The position numbers and the translations under genes are program-made. This document shows positions 26,629-37,800 of a stretch of 64,000 nt of DNA, piece after piece (positions within the stretch are counted from its first letter, which is position 1; every line of letters starts with the position of its first letter). This DNA comes from Dipetalonema caudispina (taxonomy: Eukaryota > Nematoda > Chromadorea > Rhabditida > Onchocercidae). The stretch spans positions 434,001 through 498,000 of the forward strand of contig JABVXV010000010.1 of assembly GCA_013365325.1 (NCBI GenBank), in the 5' to 3' direction. The notes beneath the pieces were generated by a model. That model was not told where the DNA came from, ran no database searches, and worked only from the letters and a program-made list of their open reading frames with translations.

Positions 26629-28725
26629 GATTGTTACAATTTTATGATGCTGTACTACCGGAGGTAGGAATTCGCCGAATCGTTTATAAATGATACATTG
26701 TGAATAATGTTGCAGTTGTTGGAACTCTCTTACTGTATGAATAAATTTTTGTTTTTTTCCTTTCTTAACTTCCGTCTCCTTTCTTTTAATTAATTAAGTG
26801 AGTAGAGATCATGTGTCCCACTTCTCTTATCGATAACAGATCATTGGTTCCAAACTGTCGGTATTAAAACTATCGAATTCAAAATTCGGAAGAAAAATCT
26901 AGTTTACAAGCGCTGTGTTCATGATCTGCATTGACAAATTACACTTTTGGGAGATTTCAAAACAGAAGAGATTTAACAGTGCCCCGGGGGATTTTAATTG
27001 TATAGCATCTTACTCTGTGAAAACTGATGCAAAAGTTCAATTACTTATTTTTGCTTAAAAGGAATTAGGCAATCCTCAGTTTGATTTGATATTTCTCTTC
27101 AAGCATGAATGGTAAAACTTTTGAAGTTTCTTATCAATAAATGTGCACTGTGAAAATGCGAGTAATCATTAGAAGTTTCATTCCATCCTCAGTCAGAAAA
27201 TCTTTGAAATTTTTCAAAATCAAATATTCCTTACGATAAAGGAATAGTTAACTTCTACATTGCATTCTTGAATTTCTCCATTGTGAATTACTTAAAACCA
27301 CTGAGCGAACCATCATATTTGCATTAAAAATAAAGTATAAATTTATATAGTAAAGGCCCAAAAATCACATTTCGGTTTAATTCAAATCAATTTTTTTCAG
27401 TTCATTTTCCAGCTATTTTTAGTAACTCATGGAAAAGCATTGCTAGATTTCTGTTAGCTTAGTAATTGTTCTAAGTGCGATTGCTACTTCGATAAACTAA
27501 ATTTTGCTTCCTTTAACTTACAGTTATGAATTATTTGCATTGTTTGTGTATTTCTAAGATTAATTAGGGATTCAACGAAGGATAGGATCAGTATGCATCT
27601 TGTAATCTCGATAATTATTCAAATGATTTCATCTTGAATGGAAAGAAGTGTGAGATATATTCAATAGTTTAGGTAGAAATATTCGAGATTACTAAATTGA
27701 TGTAAAAATATACTTATTTTTGAAGATTTCAACTTAAAATTGAATTTTTTTCAATACCACAAAAATTTCAGAACATGCAACGTTGCTGAAATACCTTCTC
27801 TGGATATTCGAATTAGATGCAAAAAATAGTCCCCGTACTTTTGAGTAACTGTAGTATTCTTAATCATTATTTTATTCTTCGGTGCAATCATATGATTATT
27901 GGTGAGAAGTTACTTCTGCGATTCCTTTTGAATCACCAAAATCAATGTTCAGCTGGGGATGCAATCTGCAATCTCCAATTCTGATTCTTTAGGGATAGTG
28001 GAAGTTTTACAAAGCGACTAATGATATGATAAGACTTCATGATTACTTTGGGAGCTACTAACTTGAATGTTTTGCAGCAATAAGCTTTCATTTTCCACTA
28101 GGATTTGAGATGCTATTTTTGCTAGGATCTGAGATAGTTATAAGATCTAAGTAGTTCGTTTGACATTTTGAGAACCAAATCCTTCTGAATATCGGATGGC
28201 ACTGCATAGGACAGAAAAAGAAAAGTGGAGTGGATTTTGTAATTTGTTTAAATAAATTTTAATGAGCGAAAATAATTGTCGATTCAGTCCAAATTTCGTT
28301 ATTCGGCAACGAACAAAAAAAAAGGATTTGTCACAACAATGACAGTTTTTCTCATCTTTTGGTAGAAGGGATAATGCATTCTTGAGAAGCTGTTTCGTCC
28401 AATAACACTGATACAAAATTTGTTTCGAAAGAAATTCTTGAAATCAGTAAGATAGGAAAGAGATGAAAGAAAGAACGAAAAGAGAAAAATTCTTGCTACT
28501 GTCATGAAGGCATTCTGTGTTGTGCTGATGAAATCTCCAAAGTTATAAGATCGCTCAATCAATTATTTGTCTTTTGAAAAGAATCGAAGTTCAGCAAACG
28601 TAATAGTTTTTCCTTTCTACTTCAATATTTTGCTTTTCACTTCACACGATTTTCAGCTTCTACAAAAAGGAGCACGACATTTCCGCCCTTCAACAACAAC
28701 AACATCATCACCCTGTCTCTATTGA
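26629..28725 (+). other. Possible end of an unrecognised gene (two exon-like islands)
   Basis: Island 26629-26663 sits between ATTTTCAG and GAG|GTAGGA and reads LLQFYDAVLPE. Island 28657-28725 follows GATTTTCAG and reads, in matching phase, LLQKGARHFRPSTTTT and a stop. Joined they give a protein-like C-terminus, but other frames of the second island are also open, including one rich in Gln and His. No upstream exons or start were found. Confidence 0.2.
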
Positions 28726-29908
28726 ACCAGCTTCTCTTCAGTACCACTCCTTTTACTTTCGGAAGAGACATGTGAATTTGTTTTACGAAATGATTCAATT
28801 TAGTGTCGAATCAGTAATTCTGCAACTCTAATATCAATAATAAGTAGAAGAACTACCACTAATTCTCTCCTTCAACAAGTTGAGTTTAGCGAATTTTTAG
28901 ATTCTAATGCAAGATGAGTAAAAATATGTTTCAAATTATCTTAAATAAGTAATACTACTAAAAGATTGGTAGGTACCATACTTCAGACCTAATTCTGATT
29001 AATTCCATGTTCGACGCTGAAAATTAATTGAGAATTAGCATATCTTTGTAAAATAATGAGCAAATTTTCAATCTAAAATATTCGCCACATTATGCAAAAT
29101 GACAATAGCCATTTCTTCTACTTCTGTATAAGACTATTGATTTTACTTAATTTAAATTGTTGTAACAAAATGTTCAGAAAAAAAATTGTAAAAAGTTAAT
29201 TCTGTGCATAGTGCAAACAATAAAATGCACGATTGTTTACACAATTTATAGGTCTAAGCGGTAAAATTAGCTCAAATAGAATGTAATTAGTGAACAACTT
29301 AACGGAAGTATTAGTATAATAATAATATTACTAAAAGTGGCTGGAATGGTGGCATAGAGATATAAATGCTATTGCCAAGGGATGAGATCGTTAAAGAGAT
29401 AGTTGGAAATCATTTAGCAAGATGATAGGATTTGTATCTGTACCGCAAAGAATAGTAGATAGACATAGTTAGGATTGAAGGATTTCGACGGGATAGTAAT
29501 AATGGGTGTTGTATTTCATTTGTTATTTCATACAAAAGAGAATTTCTGTACTGAATCTCAGTTTTTTTCGATAATTTAAGGATGGCAAAAAATATGCATT
29601 GCATCCTTCGGTTGAATTGTCTTTCATCAGTTTTTAGTTCTTCGTAAGATTGCTGGGCTGAATATGCTTTAAGTTAATTTCTTCTTTTATTAATGATATT
29701 GGAAGTAATTCACTTATAGACTAAAATAATGAAGAAAACGAATAGAAACAACAACGTATATCCATTGAGAATATTTACAAGAGAAGTGACAATGAAGTTT
29801 TTCTGATTTATTTGTTTGAGATAATAATTTTAATTTTATGAAATAGCATTAACATTTTGTGCATTTCTTTTCACTACCGATGTCTTTGTTTTTGTCTTTT
29901 TTTTTTTC

Positions 29909-29909
<1 letters not shown>

Positions 29910-29961
<52 letters not shown>
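29910..29961. repeat. 52-base T homopolymer
   Basis: An unbroken run of T, preceded by a shorter T run and CG. It is among the longest homopolymers here, and its length is likely to be uncertain in the assembly. Confidence 0.85.
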
Positions 29962-29963
<2 letters not shown>

Positions 29964-30463
29964 TTCTGTTGTATTTATGCACAGAAGTTTCGAATTTAAG
30001 AAGTTGTAGCCACAAGAAATAGTTCTGAAAACAAATCTTCTCGAATTAAAAATTTGAGAAAAAACTTTTCACTTTCCCTCAAACACTAAAGTTTGTTCCG
30101 AACCGAAGATTGTTTGAAATCCAACGAAGTTCGAGAAATTAGAAAGAGAAAAAATACATGAAGAAAATTACAGGAATGTATCAGTGGATATGTACCTGTA
30201 AAAATAATATTCTTTTTTCTCTATATTTGTAATTATTTTCATTCTACCTCTCTATAAATATTTTGATTTCAATTGTTTTTCATAGCATAAAAGCTTTAAT
30301 AAACTTATTTCTGCATTTGGCAAAAACAGTTTTTCCTTACAAATTCTCGAATGAAATCACCAATTTTGGTTCTACAACTAACCGATCAATGAAGCAATTT
30401 AGGTCGGAAATTTTAAAGCAGCCTTTTCATTTGAAATTTTATAAATCTTTTTGAATGGAAAAT

Positions 30464-30498
30464 AATTATCATAATGAACCATATTCATTATGATAATT
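30464..30498. repeat. Perfect 15-bp inverted repeat (hairpin)
   Basis: AATTATCATAATGAA and its exact reverse complement flank the 5-base loop CCATA. About 20 bases of one side (ATGAACCATATTCATTATGA) recur in direct orientation at about 30765-30784. Confidence 0.8.
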
Positions 30499-31014
30499 CT
30501 GTTTGAAAAGCGTACAGTACATAAGAAATATTTGAAAGAAGGTCAAAGGTAAAATAAGAAGAAGATGAAGGATCTTAAGGAGATAAGGTCCAACAGGTGG
30601 GAAAGGTTGCAACTAAGGATGAAAAGGATAATTCGTAGTGGTGAGAGAAAATGAATAGAGACTATGCTTATGAAGAGGAATGAAAAATAAGGAGATTACG
30701 AGATCCTGACCTTGTGCTTCTTTATGAAGTTTTAGGGCTAAGGTCAGAGAACTGAACCATTCTCATGAACCATATTCATTATGAACCCATTTCCTTTGGC
30801 AGACATTCATGTCAGGTTCTGTTATCTGCAGGAATTTTTAGTTGAGAATATAGGCCATTGTAGAAAATGCCTGTTGGAAGAACCTTTTAGCTTTATTAAA
30901 TTTTACATCTTTTACAAAAGATGCATGAAATTTTCTTGGAAATCTCACACAGCAAAGTCTTATGATAATATGAAATAATCAGCAAAAAATTTATTTCTCA
31001 ATTTTTCCGGTAAT

Positions 31015-31023
31015 TTCTTATAG
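31015..31023 (+). promoter_or_regulatory. Putative trans-splice acceptor of the Cys-rich gene
   Basis: TTTCTTATAG ends three bases before the start codon at 31027, typical of a spliced-leader acceptor in nematodes. Confidence 0.4.
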
Positions 31024-31026
31024 AAC

Positions 31027-32693
31027 ATGAGCAGAACAGGATTTATGGCAATCGTCTGGATGATTTTAATTGCTGATAGATTGGTTGTAAGTGAATTTAA
31101 GAATTTTTATGTGATTGTTGAGTATTATGAATTTCCAAATTTTTAAGGGTTTTTTTTTTTTGAGATTTGCAATGCAGTGAAATTTTTGAATTCAAAAACT
31201 AACTTTTTTATGAAACGTAAAGCAGTTACTGATTTTATTGTAATCAAGATTTCTTTTATTAATTAAATCGAATTTAAATTCAATTTAAGCGATTCTTTTT
31301 TGTTTTTAGACTGGTTCAATGCGACGATGCAAATGTGAGGAAGATGATGAATGTCGGGAGGAAGCATTGAATTCGGTGGATAAATGCGCCAATGACTGTG
31401 GCTATAACTTGGCCCCTATCGGTGGTAATGTACAAGAGATGGTAGATTGTTTTGGTAAGCAAGGACCTGCCATTCAAGCTGAAGACATTTGCTTAAGAAG
31501 AAAAATCGATTACAAGTAAGTGTGCTTTTTTTAGAAGTTTCAAAAGTAGTTTTGAAATTTTTTTAAAAAAAAAAGAAATGTACGAAAGAGAATTATATCG
31601 TCAATAGCTCTGTATTAGTTACCGAAATATATTTCAGATGTGATAATTGGTCTCAGCCCATATTCATCAATGAAATTAACTTTGATAATTTGGAGGTACT
31701 TATGCCTGAAACTTCTTATAAAGTACCATCTGTCTGAAATACTACCTAAACCTTAAATTGTGTTATTTAATTTAGAATAAGAAAAAATTCATAGTTGTAT
31801 CACTAGAAAATCTATTACTTTATCACTCAGCTTTTACTATTAATCATTGATACTACCAAGTGACTTAGGTCGTTATTATGTGAGGCTGTTCCTGTTTTGA
31901 GTTCATAATTAAATTTCCAAAATTCGTTTTTTCTTTAAAGTTAATCCTTGTTCAAGTTTAATTTATGCACTTCTTCGTCGAACCATACTTAACACTTCTC
32001 GGTCCTGCGACCTCGATTCTTTGACTCTATGATAGAGGGCACCTTTTCTTTATCTTTTATTTCTCAAATCTATCCAATTAAATTGCTTACTTTCAGTTCA
32101 CATTCAATGAGACAACAAAACCGACTATTGGCCCACTTATGCAAAAAATTTACGACAGTTTAAATGCTATATTCAAGTACAACTATTGTATTAGATTGTG
32201 CTACAAAAATACTACAATCGAGTGCCATAAAAGAAAGCGGTAATGCTAAAAATTTTATTTTCAAGTTTTCAAATATATATTTTTTCATTTTTTTGGATTG
32301 CGAATTTTTTTGGAAGAGAAGGTTAAAATTTCGATTTCTTATTCAAGTTTGACAACTTTTCACAGATAAGTTAGGAATCTGTTGCTCAAATTCATAAATC
32401 GCAGATGTGGTCATGAATTGGCGGATCGTGAAACACTGATCAGTTTCGTAAAGGATTGCATTGGAGCTTATTCGCTATTCTATATTGAACAAGTACAAGC
32501 TTGTCATTGTCTTCTACATAAACTTCATCTCACGTAAGTTTTTGAAAAATTAAATTTTTAAATACTGTAGAGATTTTATGCTTAATGCGGAATGTTTCAA
32601 ATCTTGTTGAACTGTAAAGATACGTCTTCTTGCAGGAAACTGATAGGTGCTTGTATCCATATCGGAAATCCATTCCTGAAAGAATTCAAATAG
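31027..32693 (+). CDS. Secreted cysteine-rich protein, function unknown (217 aa)
   Basis: Six exons: 31027-31086, 31310-31515, 31638-31695, 32097-32239, 32405-32533 and 32636-32693. All junctions have consensus GT/AG and compatible phases. Exon 1 encodes the hydrophobic core of a signal peptide (FMAIVWMILIADRLV), split from the mature protein by the first intron. The mature part has 16 cysteines, an even number, and starts RRCKCEEDDECREEAL. A second Cys-rich half contains NYCIRLC, CGHELADRE and QACHCLLHK. NxT sequons occur in FNETTK and KNTTIE, fitting an extracellular glycoprotein. It resembles in general style the small secreted Cys-rich families of nematodes, but I recognise no named domain. 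If the worm is a parasite, secretion into the host is possible; this is inference only. Confidence 0.75.
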
Positions 32694-34892
32694 TTCTGAT
32701 ATTTTTTGTCAAATTTTATTTATTTATTTTTTTGATCTCGTTAATTGTTATAAATGAGCTTTATTTCAATTACCGCCAATTATTCTGCTATCCATGATGA
32801 TATGCCAGCATTTATATACTTTTAATCTACTGAATATACTAAATGAGGCAAATCATCTAATTTGAAATATTTCATATTTTATTATAATTTCAATCATATT
32901 GATTCTGCTGAAATTCTGTCAGTCATGTTGTGATTCGTAGGTAGTTGTTGAGGTTCACTGCTGAAGAAATTAGTCACATTTGTTTATGATGTCTTCATCA
33001 CATACATCAGGGGACATGTATTGTTTACAAGCAAATAATCAAAGAACAGATTTGCTTGCGTCGTTGCGAAAATTGTATGGCAAACAATAAAAGAAATCAA
33101 TTTAGGGGAAAAAAGAGAAATGTACGGTAAAGGTAAAGATCTTGACCATTTCCTCCAATACAGCCAGCTGGAAGAAGTAACAGTTATTGTATAATTTGTT
33201 GGACGAAATCAGTAAATTTCTGAAAAGAGATCCAAAAAAAAAAAAGAAACAAAACAGTGACGTTCAAATTTGTTGGTTTGACATGTTATGATATCTGAAT
33301 TTAATGAGGAATACATTAATTTCAATGTGGAAATTATCATAAAAAAGTGTGATGTTTGTATTTTTTGTCAAGGATTTCATTTGTCGAAAAGTTCTTTTTT
33401 TTCTTTGCAAAGAATGTGTATTTGTTGATACATTGCCAGAAACTTGACTGTAATGTCAAGTATTTTATAAGTATCAATAAAAGTTGCATGTATCTGGCAG
33501 ATACTAAGGATTCAGAAGAGAAATAGGAGTGTACAAAAACACAAATAATTATCAACGATCAGTGGAGGGATCACTTACTGAGCTTCGAACTAACTTGAAA
33601 TTGAAAAAATTTGATCTATAAAGTGAAGTCAATTCTTTGCTACCATTTGCTTTGGTCACAAGAAATACTTTTTTATTATAATAAACATGATAGTTATTAA
33701 TATATATTGGAGTAATTTTTTTCCTGTTTTTCCGCTAGTAAAAACATATTCACGGGACAATGAATTTGTTGGCATTTTGGCGATGGTTTGATTATGCAAA
33801 TGAAGTACGGACAGTTTCTTTTATCGGTTTAAAAATTTTGCCTGATTTTGGAGAACAGGTGAAGCAGAGAGGGAAAGACAAGAGAGGAGAGAGAGCAATC
33901 AATATTCCTGTAAAATATTGCAGTTACTTTCAGGAACAAATTAATCACTCCCAACTGGTTCCTAATCTAGGCGTTTGCAATCAGAATGCAATTTAGTTCT
34001 TGTTTTCATGAAAAATTTCCAAAACTTAAATCAATTCATCATATCATATCATACGGCTGAAGTTGTTGCATACATTGATTGCGATATCTAATCTCGTCCC
34101 CTTATCAAATTAAATTTAGTACGATATCATTAAACCTGGTCATCTTCATAATATGGTAATATTCTGGTAACAGTCGGAATAATAAAGAATGAATTACTGA
34201 AACAATGCCTTTAAAAGGTAATTCTCAGCTTTCAGTGAAATAATACAGGAAACAGATGGATGAACAGAAAAATAGTATGACAGAAAATTGCAAAACCCTG
34301 AAAATTGTCGCTTTTCTAAATCTATTGTTTAAACTAATTCCATAGACTTATCATTTTCGTCCATTATTTTTGTTGAGAATTTCAATCAGTTTAGTTTAAC
34401 TTATTTAAGTTAACTTTTAATCCACAATGTGAAGCCATATTTTGGATACAATTAGTTCAACTCAATTTTTTATTCTTAAATTTCATTTAATTTATATCTT
34501 TCTCAACTCTTTTTTCACTGCCAACTATCTATTTCTGAATTTAAATTATATCATGTAATATGATTAAAATGTCCAGATTTTCTCACTTAGCACTATATCA
34601 AAGGCCATTGAAATGTGAAATAAGTGGGTTCACTGGAAACTCGAATTATATTATTTTCATCAACTTTGGAAGTTGACAGGCCAATGTGACGTTTGATCAT
34701 CGTTGACCATCGTATTCTGAATGTCAACACTTAAAATTTTTGAAATTCCAAGATAATATTTAATAATTCTCTAAAAAAATAGTTTTCTGGCTTTCTTTTT
34801 TTTTTTTCTTTTTGTTGATTTACAATTAATGAATGCGTATATTATTCGATGTTGATGTTACATGTTATCAATGTATATTTGTCTAATTACAG
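32694..34892. other. Intergenic interval, nothing recognised
   Basis: About 2.2 kb without a supportable gene. One 78-codon ORF near 33.8 kb has no splice partners or family resemblance and was not accepted. Confidence 0.6.
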
Positions 34893-37800
34893 ATGACAGA
34901 ATTATCGCGACCACAGAGTAAGCCAAGATTGACTGTTTTCAGTGTAGATGAATCCAAAATGAATGCACCACTTGGCCAAAGGTATTGCATGTTTCATTTC
35001 ACTCCTTTTATAGGATGTACAGTTTTAAGGAAGGATGAAATATTGTTACAATACTAAAACATACAACAGCGCACATGAATCTTATGCCAATCGGTGGTGA
35101 CCTACTCTCCAATATTATGTGTACAAGTGATGAATATCTTTCCGGTACTAGGCCCGTAACCATATGCATATGAAAATAATAAGTCATTTTACAACATTGA
35201 ATTGCATTCACGATGCGGTGATATTCAAGAACAAAACATTTCGGAAATCCTGAACTATTTCTTTTGACTGTGGAAAATAAATCTTGTGAAAATGTCAGGA
35301 AACTGTCAACATTAAACGAAAAGAAAAATGAAATTCAGCAGATACTTTTCATATAAGCAATGAGTATAATCGTTGAACTAAGTGATTTAATTAAACTTTT
35401 AAATATACTGTTACTTTTTGTCTTATGTACTGTTCCGTGAACTTTTATATAAATGTATATCCCCTCATTTTTCAACAGTTTAATTTTATATTCAGTCCAA
35501 ACATTTTTATGTTGTAACTAAAAATAAAATTTTCATCCATACCATTTGCCCAGATGCAAGGTTGAATCGACAAATATCAGTTTAGAAGAAAACTGATTAT
35601 TTAATGTAAATGAAAAGTATGGTGTAACTGGCACTGATAAGATAAAAGTTAAGTTAGATTTCATTCCTATTTGACTTTTCCAACCTTTAATTAAAGCTGA
35701 TTGAGCTTGTTTCATAACATTTGACAAACATGAAATAGTATACTTTTTGCTTTGCTTCTGAGATTGTTTACTTGCCAATTTCAAAGTAACAGTAGTTTTT
35801 TATGATTTCAATTGAGATAATTGTTGGGGAAATTTTCAAGAAATCATTTTTTTAAGTGCTATCTTTGTTCCACGCTGCTTAATTACTTGTTGATATATTT
35901 ACTTATTTTGCAACTTCGACAACTTTGCTATGAATAATGTCCAATTTCTCTTCGTGATATGGACAACAACCGCATATTACGAAATGGCAACAACTGGTGG
36001 AAATTTTCACCTTTTCGTACTCTTTCATACGAATGATAGGGACATCAGAAGACACTATGAAAATGTCATATACAAGGTCAACATTTTTTGATAGACCGTC
36101 TTATCAGTGATTTAACCTTATGAAGGTCGTATGAATCTTTCTTTTCAAAACCTTTCGTCAGGCGGCATAAGACGAAACTGTATCATTACAGCAGAAGCGT
36201 TGATGCTGACCGATATAACTACTTCGTTCTCATCGATATATCCTTTCACATGCCTGAAATATCTTTGCATGTTTGTTGTTCCTTCTGACATGTTCACTTC
36301 ATTCTGAAAATTTCAATATTTTTATTTGAAAAGACTTTGCAAGTAAATCAGCCATAATTAGCTTTGATTTCTTCTTCTAACACTAATTTATCATAACTGG
36401 TGATTGAGTTTAACTTACACCTGCAGAAAAGTTAAACTGAACATAGTCGGAAATTGATTCAAATATTTTCATTAAAGTAGGAAAAAAAGGAAGTGTAATT
36501 ATAATATTTTTATTGCAATAACTTATGAGCTATCAGGTACGCAGAAAGTTGGAATTTTGTACATCATTTTTTTAAATAAAATCTCAATAGTATCTGTTTT
36601 GCTTGTAAACAAATATACAGCTGCACCATGATATTAATCAAATTTTTTGATAAACGAAATGAAGTAACTATTTCTAATTAGTTTATTATTTTATAACATC
36701 GTCTATTTAGATTCGAACATGGATGTATTCAGAGCTATTTCAAAAAAGAGCTTTATCAACTTTTTAAATTAGAAGCAAGAGGAACCGGTCTAGACCGATC
36801 TTCTCGCCATAATCAAAATGTAAATATATTTTACGCTTTTATACTTGCTGATGCGGTAAGAATTCTTTTTCTCTGCTCAGCTGGGTCACTTGCATAACGT
36901 AAGTTATTATTTATTATCAAATGTTTTCATCAAAATATATATTTCGCTCTGCCAAATTCCTCAAAGTTCTTCTTACCATCATTATATTCTCGAAAACTGA
37001 AAGCTCGCCGGTCTTTTGATATTTGCTGAAAGTTATCTGATACTTGCTGGGTATTTCGATTTTGAGCAAATTTCTGCTAATTCACTTTTTTTTAACAAAT
37101 AATCTTTATCAGTCTTGTCTGGAAATTCCATTTCAATCACGATTTAATTGTTCCCCTTTCATCGTATTTGTTAAAAAATAGTAGAGTGCTTCACTTAGGA
37201 TCTAACAAGGTAATAAACATTTTCACGATGAAAAAAATCGCTTTTCTTTTTTCTTTTGATAAAATTTCATTGGGATTTTTCGTTCATTAAATTTTATTCA
37301 CAAGAATATCATTAGGTATGTTTGCAAATCGAATGAATCAATTTTCTAAAACTTTTGCCAATCAAATTATCAATCATTCGGTGTAAAATCATTTAAAATA
37401 CTTCAAATATGTTCTTTGAACGTTTATGAAAGGAAATTACGACATGAAAGGTGAGAGGAGAAGTCGGCATGGGTTGTTTTAACATGCGTATGTAAAATTG
37501 GTTTGCTGTGGTTGTTTCATGACTATAAATCGTATACCCTATCTGGTGGTGCAAGGCTGGAGAAGATTTATTTCCATTTGATTTTTGAACTTTCCAGATA
37601 TTTCGTTTGAACAGCTGGAATTGTTATTTATAATTTGTGTACCAACCATAATTCCTGAAAGTTTCCTTTTTTTAAAACTATACTTAACGGTGAAGTCATA
37701 ACCTTTTCCTTAGTAAAATCGTAAATAAGTTTCATTGATAAAATTGCTGGAAAACATCGATCCATCTCCTCTTGCAGTTTTTGCAATTAATTGAATTGTA

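Larger units (their letters stand above)
24395..31026. other. Gene-poor interval with homopolymers and exon-like islands
   Basis: About 6.6 kb without a convincing complete gene. It includes a T32/A23 pair near 26.5 kb, a 52-base T tract at 29.9 kb, a perfect hairpin at 30.46 kb and two exon-like islands (26629-26663, 28657-28725) described separately. Confidence 0.5.

Noticed and set aside
26421..26693. 90-codon ORF with poly-Phe and poly-Lys
   Set aside because: Produced by the T and A homopolymers; only its last segment has any exon-like character.
33760..33996. 78-codon ORF between the Cys-rich and KCC genes
   Set aside because: Isolated, no acceptor or donor in phase, no recognisable motif.
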